From the NCBI GenBank assembly GCA_024364735.1, contig JAGFNQ010002611.1:53109-117108 (forward strand): a stretch of DNA of 64,000 nucleotides, in the 5' to 3' direction. The DNA is from Boesenbergia rotunda (taxonomy: Eukaryota > Streptophyta > Magnoliopsida > Zingiberales > Zingiberaceae). Positions within the stretch are counted from its first letter, which is position 1. Each line of letters begins with the position of its first letter. Below are positions 36,501 to 49,200 of the stretch, in pieces. Below the pieces are notes generated by a model. It worked only from the letters and a program-made list of their open reading frames with translations. It was not told the DNA's origin and did not search any database. Position numbers and translations under genes: made by a program.

Positions 36501-38469
36501 CATCATGTTCTGATAAAATATCTCCCAGGGAACCCAATCTAAATTGTCTTACTGAATAATGGCTCATCAATTTAATTTTCCATGTAATCTTGGTTAGATT
36601 TGTTTCTCTTGATCTTAATTATCTTACTGAATGGTGGCTCCTCAACTTAGTCTTCGCTCTAAATTTGCTTATATTTGTTTTTCCTTTTTCTGTGTTTGTT
36701 TCTAATCTTCACTCAAAAATTGAATGCATGTCCTTGTTGTCTCCCAGTTGTTATGCAATCCATTTAGTAAAGATTTTCATCTCAAATAGACTTGGCGTCA
36801 TCTTCCCTGCTTTCTGAAAAAAATCAATTAAATTGACAGGGTGCAATAGACACAGCAACAATAGATACCCGCATCAAAGTGGCAAACCCTGATGATCCTG
36901 AACCTGTTATAACTCTGTATGTTGAAGATCAGTCAAGCCCTGCAATGCGACTAGTCTCAGAGATGATGATACTTTGTGGGGAGGCTATTGCTACATTTGG
37001 TTCTATCAACAACATTTCACTGCCATACAGAGGGCAACCACAATCAAACATTTCTGCAACAGCATTTTCTCATCTTCCTGAAGGGCCTGCCAGAACTGCT
37101 GGTTACCTAAAAATTATGCGTGCTGCTGAAATGGATTATAGGAAACCTATACGGCATGGCTTATTAGGTATCCCTGGTTACGTACAGTTCACATCTCCAA
37201 TCCGTCGATACATTGATCTTCTAGCTCACTATCAGGTATTTTTGTTGCAACATTCTCTAGCTAGTGAAATATTCATTTGCTAAGAATCTTTATTTGGTTT
37301 TATTCAGCTTTAAATGTTTGTTAGTCTTTACCTACTGATGTAAAGGTTACTCTTTTTTAAGTTTCCTCACTTCTCAAGAATGTGAATGCGAGATTGGTAA
37401 TTAGAAGTAAGATCCAATGTTGAGACTGGCAATTGAACCTTTGATCTTACTTTATCTTACTACTTTTGTTTGTTACACAGGTGAAGGCTTTTCTTAGAGG
37501 AGAAGCTTTACCCTTTTCGGCCGGTGAATTGGAAGGAATTACATGCATTGTGAACATGCATGTAAGAATTGCTAAGAAACTTCAAAATAACAGTTTAAGG
37601 TATTGGATATTGGAGTATCTGAGAAGACAGCAAAGGGATAGGAGGTTTTGTGCTTTGATCCTCAGGTTTATCAAGCATCGAACAGCAGCCTTGCTTTTGA
37701 TGGAGGTAATATTGTAATTTTTTGTAGTCAATTTCATGTTGTGCACTTGCTTTTGGTATAGCTTCCCTTGTATAATTTTTCAAGTGTGATAGAGAACTTA
37801 AAATTTTCTTCTGTGACATCTTAACAAATGCGGATTTTTTTTAGGAGAATGGTTGAGGATAAAATATTATTTTAAGACAGTCGAGACAATAAAGTATTAG
37901 ATAAGAACAAAATGATTAGATAGAACCCTGGCAAATGGTTATCATCCTTTGCTATTGACAAAAAAGGAGGTACAGAACCTGAAGTTACTAGTGAAACATT
38001 CCCCATTAGAAAAAAAAAAAAAATTCTGTTCCTAATCCTCCAGTGCTTTAAGAGCATTCATGAATGTAGTTGAGCAAATTGAACAACATCTTAATTCCGG
38101 CCCCAATTTTGCAAGTGAAGTAGATGTTACACAGCACCATCAAAGTCCCTGCTGATTTGTTGACTTGCCAAATGACCTACCTGGCCTTACCTACCTAGTC
38201 CGCTTCAGGATTTTCAGAGAAATCCAATGACAGTTTTGAATTTATAATGGATTTTTACTTGAATTGCATAACTCTGTTTGCCTATTTCAGTTTAACGCGC
38301 CTGTAAATTTGCTGGGGCAAATTATTTGCTTTTTCAGGTGGGAATTCAAGCTACCGCGGATGTTTCGATTGGAAAACAGGTTGGAGATGAGTTGCGAGTC
38401 ATCATCGTCGAGGCTCATCCTCGTGATGACACGCTTTCCGTAAAGGAAGTTATTGACGACTCAGATTGA
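28960..38469 (+). CDS. RNR1: Organellar ribonuclease II family exoribonuclease (RNR1-type), 15 exons
   Basis: RNR1 is a 3'-to-5' exoribonuclease that trims chloroplast and mitochondrial rRNA and mRNA. Exons: 28960-29264, 31613-31650, 31710-31869, 32283-32396, 32470-32547, 32621-32752, 33789-34010, 34424-34606, 34692-34754, 34867-34973, 35053-35202, 35264-35423, 36840-37235, 37481-37705, 38338-38469; about 820 residues, the family's usual size. Exon 1 gives an Arg/Ser-rich transit peptide. Exons 9-10 carry the RNB metal-binding block VYAIDVDDADELDDALSA; exon 13 has GYVQFTSPIRRYIDLLAHYQ. Exons 14-15 give the S1-like end, finishing AHPRDDTLSVKEVIDDSD. All internal junctions keep frame except exon 1 to 2, which is one base off. 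The start is the first in-frame ATG. Confidence 0.92.
29900..30170. repeat. GC-rich repeat-like segment in RNR1 intron 1
   Basis: A GC-rich block with words such as GACCGGGACCAGGACTGG sits inside AT-rich intron DNA and breaks its composition. Overlapping open frames on both strands show no domain. It is probably an old insertion; the family is unknown. Confidence 0.35.
30495..30564. repeat. (TA)n/(TG)n microsatellite
   Basis: More than 25 uninterrupted TA dinucleotides are followed by a short TG run, in intron 1 of the RNR1-type gene. A shorter (TA)n lies at about 30246-30268. Confidence 0.95.
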
Positions 38470-41400
38470 CGCCTGGTTAGTGAACTATTCACAAGAAATT
38501 TATCTTCTAAAACTTGATTCTTTATCTGTATTCATATTTCATATTGACTATGAACTGGTTCATCTTACGACAGCAGCTCCCAAATGTTGTAGCCATTGTT
38601 TGTCAAACTAGTATTGGCCAAGCAACGAAGCAATTATCATCAAAGTGGCTCATTGCTCTGGTAAACAAAGGTAAATCAAGCCAGATTGATAGGTTCATGT
38701 CTCCACTTCAAGCTCGGCATAGTCTTTGGCTGCTCACATTCTCATAGAGTATACAAAATATCTTTTTAGTTGCCATAATCTCCATGCTTCAAAGCATATG
38801 GGTAGAAAATTCCCAGGATGTAACAATTAATATTGTTTAATTTACATAATATAGTGAAGATAATCTCCTATATTCTCACTGCAGACTTGCATGATTGACA
38901 ATTACTATGCTAAACACCATTAATTAATATTGTATCAGCTATGACCAAAGAAAACATTAACTTAGTAGCTCTTTTATTGGGGTAGACTAAAAATGGAATT
39001 ATTAAAAGAGTGGAATTTGGAGGATGGTTCTATGGCTACTGTGCTCATCCCACTTTGACCCTACAACTTGCATGGTCTTTATTTATATGATTAAGTTTTC
39101 CTTTTTTTCTTCTCTTCTTTTGACAAACTATCTTTTCATTAATTTTATGGGGCAGTTGGATGCTGTGTCATATCTCCACCCACCTCCAGTTACAAATGAG
39201 TTAACAAGTGATTTTTTTTGAAAAAATAAAATGGCAATGACGATATCAAATTTGAATGTTCAAAGGTTAGATCATTAGACCATGCGACAAGGCAAGAGTT
39301 CTCACTTCTCCAAATGCTCATTTTATTTGACCTGGATAAAATTCTTCCTCATCTCTAGTTACTATACACATATGTAGCATTTAATTTCCATAAACTTAAA
39401 GGAGGGGCTGAAATGTCATACAATTGAATATCAAAGTCAAGGTTTCTTATGCTTGGACATTTGACCTTCTGTCTTATGTGTATTCCATTTTAAAAAATGT
39501 CACGTTTGTCAAATTTCTCAGGTTAATTATTCGTGGTTGGTGAATTAAAAAACAAACTTATGTGTAAGTCTTCTTCCCTCCAGATTGATTAAGTGATTTG
39601 AACTGACAAAATATCATTTAAGTTTCTAGATAAATTTGCCAATTTGATTTTAATTTCGATTAAAAATAGTTTGACTTAAGTGCGCCAACCGGTTAAATAA
39701 AGTCACATGCTTGACTTTTTGCTTTTAATATTATGTCATGCATGTTAAAATGATAAACGTGACATACACGATTCATTCGTCTCGATGTGTCTATTAATTT
39801 CTCTCAAAATTAATATAGAAAAAATAAATTATAAAAATTGTTAACTTTGATATTATAATTAGGCGTATAGAAAAAATAAATACATTGATTTTATCATATT
39901 TTAATTTTTAAATCTCAAGATAATAATATCACGTATTAACCATCAATTTATCTCTTATAAGGATCACGTTAAAATAATATAGGTGACGAAAGACGATTCA
40001 TTCACCCCTAACATCCCTGTCAATTCGTTTCAGGATCAATATGGAGGAGATAAATCATGAAAATTACTAGTCCAGATATTATGATTAGTATATAAGAAAG
40101 ACGAATATATTAACTTTATCAAATTTGAATAGTTAAATTTTAAAATAATAATATTTACGTATTACTTTATTATGAATATGAGAATTCACGTTAAAAATGA
40201 TATAGTTGAGTAGGGCGGTTGTCCGATTCTGATCTGTATGTTGTGAGTCGAACTTAAATAATAAAATTTTTTATGAGATTTTTAAAAATAAATAAATAAA
40301 ATAAAAGATGAGCTCAAGTAGAATATATTGCTTTTCAATTTAAAAAGCTAACAAACTAATCAAATTGGTAAAGTTAACCTAACCCATGTTAGATCAACGC
40401 AACACATTTTTTATCCAAAATAAAATATTAAAAAGTCAATACATATTTAATATGTCAAAGTTTATAGATTAATTTTTATTTGCTGTTTCATTAAATCGAA
40501 TTGGAAAGTTTACGTGTTGACAATTTTGATTAGGATAATTATGGAATTATGGGAAGCACCAAAACTTTTTTCTTTAAAAACAATAAACAGGTATTGAAAA
40601 TAGTAGAAACAATTGAAGTTCATTTACACAATCAATTTGAAAACCAACCTAATTAACCAAGTCACCATTCAATGTGATTCAATTCCCATCATTTATTGAC
40701 TCTACTACCCGAAACCAACCTTATTATTATCCACCATTCAATTTTGAGCCCACAAACCATATTATTATTATTATTTATTTATTATTATTATTATCATTTG
40801 TATTAGTATTAATATTGTAGTTAAAGTCAATTCAAAGCTGACGTGTGCAAATAAATAACCGTACCCCAATTCAATGCCTTCCCACTCCATGCAGGGATCG
40901 TGTGTCTATATCAAAACACGAAGCAGTTCACTTTATTCAAAAGCATGACGTGTTTTAATAGCATTGGCTGGATCTATGTTGCGTGTCGGAACACTCGCGG
41001 TCCGCACGACCGCGGGCGCCGTTCGGTCGTCTCACGCGGTAAACGGAATGGTCGGACGAACCCGCACGGCGCCTGACGCGATCGACACGTGCCGATCCCA
41101 GGCGGCGCGAATCTCCATCGGAGGCTCTGACTAAAATGAACGGCCTGGATCGAACCTTCGTGCGGGCCGCTGCATCCGCCGGACGGCGTCAATTCAATGG
41201 AACCTCGCCCATTATTGTAGAGGATTTATGACCTGGCTCGATCTTAAAAATTCAAGTAAAATATGAGAAAAGGACGAGACAGTGGTTTCTGGGAACTCGT
41301 GGCCACAAGTCAACGCCATCACGAGACCTACTGCCATGATTTCAAAGCGCGCACTCCATTAAGTCAACGACCTCCTCTTTGCCCCCATCAATCCTACTTT

Positions 41401-41477
41401 TTTTTCTCAAGGACAAAGCAATTCCTCTTCCCCCTCCCTCCTCGTCTTTCTTGCTCTGATTCTTGGAGGTGGGTTCG
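38470..41477. other. Intergenic region between RNR1 and PP2C genes
   Basis: Presumed RNR1 3' UTR, then strongly AT-rich DNA (39200-40900) with no gene or element boundary that I can support. From about 40970 the composition becomes GC-rich, leading into the PP2C gene. A TATTATTAT run lies near 40760-40795. The PP2C promoter must lie in the last few hundred bases; no clear TATA box was identified. Confidence 0.45.
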
Positions 41478-43706
41478 ATGGGGAACGGGATCGCTAGGCT
41501 CGCAATCTGCTGGTCTGGCGGCGGCGGCGTCGGCTTGCCGCCCGGCCGGCGCCACAGGGGTGCCTCCGTCACTTGGGATCCTTGCGACGAGGGGCTCGGT
41601 CACTCGTTCTGTTACGTGCGACCGGCCGACGCCGTTCCAGGCGCTTCTGGTCGCTGCTCCGTTGCGGTGGCCGCTGCCGCGGTTGCCTCCTCCAAGGTTT
41701 ATATATCAGAGGAGACCGCCATGTTCAGATCCATCTCCGGCGCGGCGGTGAGCGCCAACGCCTCGACCCCGCTGTCCACTGCGCTCATGGACGCTGCGCC
41801 CACCGCGGCGTCCGCCTTCGAGAGCTCCATCTCCTTCTCCTCCGTCGCCCTCCATCCGGTCCCGCGCTTGTCCGGCCAGCTCTCTGGCTCTCTTTCCGCA
41901 GTCGACCGCGGGTTCATGTCTGGCCCCATCGAGAGGGGATTCATGTCCGGCCCCCTGGATCCCCGCGCTTCCCTCTTCTCCGGCCCCCTAGAGAAGCCTT
42001 TCCCGGTCTACGGAAACCTCCGGCGTAGCGTCTCCCATGGTCTTCCGAGGCGCTTCCGCCGTGCTGCAGCGGCGCGCTCCCTCTTGCGTGAGATCACCAA
42101 GCGGATCTCCAAAACCATCTCCAGCGCGGCACATGGCCAGGGGTTCAAAGATTCCACTTTGCCGGACGGCGTGTTGAATAGTACAACCCTGGAGACGGCA
42201 GCGCAGTGGTCCGACATGCCTGATTCCGTCGAGGGTAACATCCAATGGGCGCAGGGTAAGGCAGGGGAGGATCGCGTACACGTAGTCGTCTCGGAGGAGC
42301 ACGGGTGGGTCTTCGTCGGCATCTACGACGGCTTCAACGGCCCCGACGCCACCGACTACCTGCTTTCCAACCTCTACGCCTCCATCCATCGCGAGCTCAA
42401 GGGATTACTCTGGGACGACAAAGACGACACCTTTCCCGGCGAGGAGCTTCTCATCAACCAAAATCGACTTCTTCTCGCCGCGGATTCACCGAATTCCGCA
42501 TTCACAGAACAGATCGCCGCCGCCGAGCAGAGTCGCCGCCAGTGGAAGCGCGACTTCGAGAGGGAGAGGCCCGATCTCGAGCGGACGCTGAAAGAACAAC
42601 CGAACTCGGTGAATCACTCTCTGGTGCTGGAGGCGCTCCGCCGGGCGCTGAAGAAGACAGAGGATTCCTTCTTGGACATCGCCGACAAGATGCTGGCCGA
42701 CAACCCCGAGCTGGCGCTCATGGGCTCCTGCGCCCTGGTCATGCTCATGAAGGGCGAAGACGTCTACCTCATGAACGTCGGAGATAGCCGCGCAGTCTTG
42801 GCGCAGAGGCCACGGCACGACCACGAGAGGATCGACGAAGGCCACGGAAATTCAACTGCCCTGCAGCTTACTTCCGATCACAGCACCTCAATCGAAGAGG
42901 TTCTCATCCAAAAACCAAATCTCTCTCTCTCTCTGCAAATCTAAGCGATCTATCCCTGAATTAATTCAACATCTTGTTCAGGAAGTTCAAAGAATTAGGA
43001 AGGAGCACCCCGATGACGCTTCTGCGATCTCGAACGATCGCGTGAAGCGATCGTTGAAGGTGACGAGAGCTTTTGGGGCAGGCTTTCTGAAGCAGGCAAG
43101 GCTTGCTTTCAACTTGTGATCTTTGTGGCTTGCTGCTTTGCTTAGAATTATCTTGTTATCGATGTCTTCTTCTGAATTAAACGTGAATTAGGGGTTATCT
43201 CAAATTGTAGTTGTCTTTCATACTTACATTTTGGTCTCTCTTTGCAGCCTAAATGGAACAATGCTCTTCTGGAGATGTTCAGAATCGACTATGTCGGTAA
43301 CTCGCCTTACATCACTTGCAACCCCTTCCTCCACCACCACAAGCTCAGCCCCGACGATAGGTTTTTGATACTCTCATCCGACGGGCTTTACCAGTACTTC
43401 ACCAACGAAGAAGCAGTGGCTCAAGTCGAAGCGTTCATGGCCATGACCCCTGAAGGTGATCCTGCTCAACAGCTTGTTGAAGAAGCTCTCTTTCGAGCAG
43501 CCAAGAAAGCTGGTAGGTTCTGAAGATTCAGCAATATTGATCGTAGTCATTGCCTCATTTGATATTATGTATCATGTCGATTCATTGTAGGCATGGACTT
43601 CCATGAATTGCTTGAGATCCCACAGGGCGATAGACGACGGTACCACGACGATATCTCCGTCATTATCATCTCCTTGGAAGGGCAAATATGGCGATCTTGC
43701 ATGTAA
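41478..43706 (+). CDS. Clade C protein phosphatase 2C (POL/PLL family), 4 exons
   Basis: Mg/Mn-dependent Ser/Thr phosphatase of the POLTERGEIST/PLL group, which acts at the plasma membrane below CLAVATA-type and other receptor kinases. Exons: 41478-42899, 42982-43095, 43248-43512, 43591-43706; 638 residues, all frames joined. Residues 1-8 MGNGIARL offer Gly2 for N-myristoylation. Then come [13 protein letters not shown], typical of the group, and repeated GFMSGP motifs. The PP2C core shows [20 protein letters not shown] then [35 protein letters not shown] with [35 protein letters not shown] and [11 protein letters not shown]. The metal-binding aspartates are present. Intron 2 begins GC rather than GT. 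Exon 1 is very GC-rich. The in-frame TTG upstream at 41463 was not used because ATG with MGNG is the family start. Confidence 0.95.
43096..43247 (+). other. GC-AG intron of the PP2C gene
   Basis: The exon 2 end CAG is followed by GCAAGG, and the intron ends TTTGCAG before CCTAAATGG. Translation across it gives GAGFLKQ joined to [11 protein letters not shown], the expected family sequence, so the GC donor is required. AG|GCAAG is the usual consensus for the minor GC-AG class. Confidence 0.85.
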
Positions 43707-45579
43707 ATAGAAGAAAAGAGTAGGAAGAAACTAAAGAGGTTTATACACACAAAAAAAGAAGAGGGAAATAAGTAGAATTTGGCTTTGAGGAGGCTCATGA
43801 ATTCACTGAGCATGTATAGGCTTTGACATCTACAATTAGAAACTGTCGTATCTAAATGCTTGTTAATTAACAATATATTTAACAGATTTTTTTAAATAAA
43901 ATTTGTTGAGTAGCCCGTCGTTCAATCCTAAAACAGGGAGTTCCAGGAACACTGTCTGTATTTCCAATCCAGCAATGGAGTCATCTCCTCCCTCTGTGCA
44001 TGGCCTTTGTAGTTGGAATCAGTTAAAGTTGTAGGTTGTTTCTTCATTCGAATTGGCATACGAAACCCTGGATTCTGCACGAGATTTGGCGAACCAGATC
44101 GCGTTCTTGTTCGAGGAAATGACCTTCCTTGAGGAGATTAAGGACTGTTTTGTTCCTTACAGAGAGGCCCCAATCGAACCTTGTAAAGCTTATAAGCTTC
44201 TCTCCAATTCTGCTGCCCAAACTTGGCCAATCTTGAAATTAAATCACAAAAACAGATCAAATACTACTTTTCTAAATAAATAAGTAAATCTAAACACAAA
44301 CCTCTTATGCAGCACATCCACAATCTTGAAATTAAGTATAGTGCCCCAAAGGCTTAGCGCAACTGGTTTCCAGAGGTAGGATTGCTTCCTTGGGCATGAG
44401 TTTGAATTGTACCGCTAAGCGCTAACAACTACGGAATACCATTCCTCATGGAAGCCTACTGTGCACTTGATTCATTAATGATTCGTGTTACAACACCCAT
44501 TCATATTGATTATTAACACCATCTGAGTGTTATAACACCCACATATTGACATTAATATGAATTTAGGCATCTCTAATGCAAAGTTTATGAGAGATTTATA
44601 AAATTAAAAAAGCTGAATAAAAATTCTCGTGAGATTTGAGGATTGTAGTTGTAGTTTAAGAACAGTAGTAAAAATTTAATCTTATTCTTTTATCTTGAAA
44701 TTGATGTAATATACATGAAGTCATGCAACTCATGCTATAAATTAGAACACAAAAAAGTTCATTTAGAGTTCTAATAATTGGAGATGTTTTAATAAATTTT
44801 CATATATATTGGAATCATAAAAAAAAATTATTTAGAATAGGTTTTAGTCAAATTAATATTGTTCTAAAACTAAATTGTACTCAAACTCATAAATAGTAAT
44901 TTAACCAATTTTCTTTTCAAAGTATTCTAAGTATTTCCAATGATGGAATCCTTTTTTGGGGGATTAGTTGATCCATTTTTCCTTTTTTTGTAAAAAAAGT
45001 TTAAAGAGGACTAAAAATGAAAATATTTAAATGTTGTATGCAAATAGAAATAAGCATTAACCTAAAAAAATATTCATCAAAAGATGAAATATTGCATTTT
45101 TAATTTTACATTAAATAATTTAATGTACCATTATATTTAGCCTTTTTTTAATAAAAATTTCATTAGCATAATTAAATCTACTTCTACATCATCTACATAT
45201 AGATATATTTCTTTTTCATCCAAATAGAGATCACAATCACATAATGCTATCTTAAAGGCCTTATTATGAGTACTTCCCAATTTACTTTAATAGCCAATAA
45301 TTTTTTTTTTGTACAATCAGATTAATCATCTCAAATTTGATATTATCTGTTTCATTATTATTTTTATTTATTAATATATTTATTTTATCTTCAAAATTTC
45401 TTTATACTTCAATTATAAATTAAATATGTTAATATTGGAGATCCAAATTTATTCTGGGTCGAGTTGATTATTTTTTGGAGAAATTTTCTTAAACTCCCCA
45501 AGCTCAAACTTAACTTAACTTAACTCAAAATTTCTATTTGAGTATGTAAGGTTGTATCCATCACATCAAAAAACTGTGT

Positions 45580-45670
45580 ACTCAATTTTAACTCTTTTAT
45601 ACTCACTTTTCACTCTTTTATACTCATTTTTCACTGATGTATATTCAATTTTCACTCTTTTATACTCAAT
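45580..45670. repeat. Short tandem repeat, ~21-bp unit
   Basis: The unit ACTCTTTTATACTCAATTTTC and variants recur about four times. It is a minisatellite of no evident function. Confidence 0.75.
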
Positions 45671-46050
45671 CCATCAGAGAGTAAATGTAAAGAATTTATC
45701 AAAAGGGGAGTGGAAGCAAAGATCAAATGGAGATTGGGAAGTTTTCTGTAATTTATCGATTATTTTTAGTAATCCAATTCTTTTAATTTGAAGTGGGTAA
45801 ATTATGTGGTGGAGTGAATTAAATTGACCAAGGAGTCTTTTAAACTACACGCCGACTCCACCGTCCACCCTTTTTCACAAGTGTTTCTCCTTTTTAATTT
45901 GTGCTGCGGCGAGTGGAAGATTCGATCGGCCAAGTGCAATCTATTCCTCTTCTCTCTCGTGCCCTAATCCTTCAAATTGGAGTATCTCTTCAGCTCTCTT
46001 TATTCTTTCATTCTCTTCTCTTTCGATCTTGATCTTCCTCTCCTGTTTTT

Positions 46051-46091
<41 letters not shown>
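46051..46091. repeat. (CCG)n repeat in the IPK1 5' leader
   Basis: About 13 uninterrupted GCC/CCG triplets lie some 125-165 bp before the proposed IPK1 start codon. In other frames they give poly-Arg or poly-Ala open frames that are not genes. Confidence 0.95.
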
Positions 46092-46095
<4 letters not shown>

Positions 46096-46216
46096 TTGGC
46101 TGTTGTGCTACAGGGAATGCGTCTCGTCCGCTCAAAGCATCTATCTGCTCCTCTGCCTGCTTCCTTCGCTTGTTCTTAGCTCGAGCTCCAACGCTGATAC
46201 GTCGATTGGTTACGCT

Positions 46217-49200
46217 ATGAGCCATCGGAGGCAGGTAAAAATGAACAAAGTCAACAGATCCATGCCCCAGAAAGTCTGAAGTGTTAAAAATGCCATTTTG
46301 GTTTTCGTCATCTTCTTTTTGTCCGGGTCAAATTGTCGCCAAGCTTGAAATTTGTTAAGCTTAATGTTGGAGTTTGGGTACCTTGTTCGCTCATTTTTCC
46401 GATGCAGGAAGAACATGCTATCTTAAGAGAAAGTGCTGCGAAGGATTGGTTCTACAAAGGAGAAGGAGCTGCCAATCTGGTCCTGGGCTATTCTGGTTCT
46501 TCTCCTTCTTTGGTAATACTTATCCTAATCCGTTCTTGATAATTAACTTTCGTTCATATTGCTGGTTTTGTAGTATTTTGACCATGTTATTCAAGCTTAT
46601 TTAATTTCACTGGCCTGCTTGTTATGATTTGAATTTCATATTTTTGTTAAACAGGTAGGAAAAGTATTGCGTATCCAGAAAAGTGCAAAACAGATTAACC
46701 TTTCTGAAAATGGATGCTTAGTCCTATCTGATGAGGAGAGACTAATATGGGGAGGTGTTGATGAACTTGTCAAGTCCACTTCGAAAGAAGCTGCTGCCAG
46801 AGCTTTTGTCCAATGTGTCATGACTAATTATTTGGACTCCAAGCATATAGATCCAGGGGTACACTACTTTAAAAAGCCATTTCATTATGTTTTTGTATCT
46901 AGTGGTTATCTCTGGTTGATGAAGTTTTTATCATTGCCTGTTGTCTATACAAGTTAAACACTAAACGTTACAGGCTTTCCTTTTCCAGTTCCATGTCATT
47001 TAATTATTTTGTGCCTTGCATGGCAATGTAATTCATTTTGGTGAAATCCCATAGTGGCATAGCATGCATGAAATGGTGAATTAGGCTCTGGTATTTACCA
47101 TATTCTCATGCTGTTTACTGAAAACTAAGATTTGGGCATTGAGGTTATAAAGGGACCTCAAACATGTTGTCTTATACATATGCGCACCAACTATAGGAGC
47201 CAGTTCAGTTAATGCTTTCTGCAAGTTGTAGCTAAACAGTCTTTTTGAGTTTACTCTCTTTTTTTTTTCAATTGTAAAATTGGTAAACTATAGTCATCTC
47301 ACATTCTTTTGTTATTCGGTTTTCTCCCGATACATAGATTCCAATCCCTGTTTCTAAGGAATTCTTGGAGGCTGTGGAGATGAATATTAACAGTCAGCGT
47401 CCTACATGGCGTGTTGCTGCCTCTAATATTGATAAGCTTTGTGGATCTGCACTTCTAATTTCTGATCATTCAATTATCAGTGGTGAGAGCTAATTCCTAC
47501 GTGTCTATCAAAGGGAGTTTAATGCAAATATTCATTGAGAAATATCCCCTTAAGACCATGATATACTGACAACAACATGAACTCAGCTTTTTCAAGATTG
47601 TGTTAAAATCCATTGTAAGTAAATGGAAATGTGTGGACAATTGGATAAAAGTACATTTTAAGCATATCGTTCAAATGCCATACTGAAATTAGAACTATTT
47701 TTCAGCTACACGGTCAGTTTGTTATGTTTTTGTTTCTTGTTTGTTTCATCATCTTGTTCTAGAAAATGAACTAGGACATGCTATGTTGGAAATCAATTGT
47801 CAATAAAAGAAGCAAATTTTATGTTTTGCTAAGTTTACGTTGACACCTAGATAATCTGAGACTAACCAGTCATAGTGGTTGAAACTTCAGCAAAGTTTCT
47901 TTTGGAACTTTTTTATTTTTTAAAAAGAAAAAAGCAGGTTGGTTTCATTAGATCCCGGATGGGGATGTCACTACTAACTATATATATATTTTTCCTTTTT
48001 TTCTATGATCTAACTTCCAAACTTATCACCCTTTAGGATTTTTCTTTAATCCTTTCGATTAGCTAGCTTGAAGGGGAGCTTTTGCGCACCGATAAAGTTG
48101 TTGCCATGTGACCCAGAGGTCACGGGTTCGAGTCATGGAAACAGCCTCTCGCAATGCAAGATAAGACTGCGTACAATAGACCCAATGTAGTCCACCCGAG
48201 ACCTTGCATTGGCAGAGTGTTTTGTGCACCAGACTGCCCTTTAGATTACCGGCTTGAAGAATTTTTTAATTTTTTTTTAGATTTCAGGCAATAATATGTT
48301 AACTCTTTCTTTGAAAGATGTTTCTTAGAAAATACATACTTGAATGGCTGTTCAATAACATCACATTTAGCCTTTAATATCTTCATTTTTTCAAACTTTT
48401 GGTACTTTTTTCTTGTTCATCATTCTTTAATTTGCTTTTGTTCTATTGTATTTCTTTGATATATATTCCTAGTCATTGCATGTCTATATATTGACTCTTC
48501 ATTTTTTGCATCCTTATATATATGAAAACGTGTTAATTCTTTGATACATATTCTTTATACTGAAAATTGCACTGTTGATCTTGACATTGTTAGCACAATT
48601 TCAGGTGCTCCTAAATCTGACTTCTGCTTTGCAGTAGAAATAAAGGTGCTTAACTTTTATCAGATCTCTTTTAATTTTATTTCTTAACCTTCTTTCACAC
48701 CATGATTTCTGGATTCTCAGCCAAAATGCGGTTTCCTACCATCTCTTGAATACATTGCAGAAGCAAATTCTATTAAGAAGCATGTAACAAGATTTAAAAT
48801 GCATCAGTTCCTAAAACTTCATCAAGGAGAGGTACATATTTGCGAAGGCTTATCATTCATCCTGTGATGCTATTTATGACAGTTACTCATCATTTTGGCA
48901 AATATGTTGGTAGAACTGTAGAAGACCAATCAAAACCACACTCGACCACATCTTGTTTTTTACAGCTAAGCAATTTGGACTTTCAATAAATTAAACCAAA
49001 TTGTAAGTGGATATCAATAACTATCTCTCGCTTGTAGAGATTTTCCCATTTAATTTCACAATATCTCTCATTGATAACATATACATGGATGCTATTGTTA
49101 TTCAGATTGGTGGCTATTGATTGTTTCTTTCCTCATCCAAATTTGCCTGGATTTTTGGGTGGTCCATTTCAGTTCTTCATAATTTTTTGCTTTGCAGGTC

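Larger units (their letters stand above)
43707..46216. other. Intergenic region between PP2C and IPK1
   Basis: AT-rich, with no gene that I recognise. The open frame at 44053-44283 (plus strand) reads ETLDSARDLANQIAF and could be a gene relic, but no family was assigned. Around 44350-44425, CTTAGCGCAACTGG and GAGTTTGAATTG resemble pol III A and B boxes of a tRNA-derived SINE head, too weak to call. Confidence 0.4.

Noticed and set aside
41463..41477. Longer PP2C start at an in-frame TTG
   Set aside because: Not an ATG; the ATG at 41478 gives the MGNG start expected for this group.
41988..42845. Long minus-strand frames inside the PP2C gene
   Set aside because: Shadows of the GC-rich exon 1 on the opposite strand; no domains.
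44053..44283. Possible small gene after PP2C
   Set aside because: 76 codons, no recognised family, no splice structure; kept only as a note in the intergenic entry.
44350..44425. tRNA gene or SINE head
   Set aside because: Only A- and B-box-like words; no cloverleaf and no target duplication found.
45941..46279. Poly-Arg and poly-Ala proteins
   Set aside because: They come from the (CCG)n run in the IPK1 leader read in different frames.
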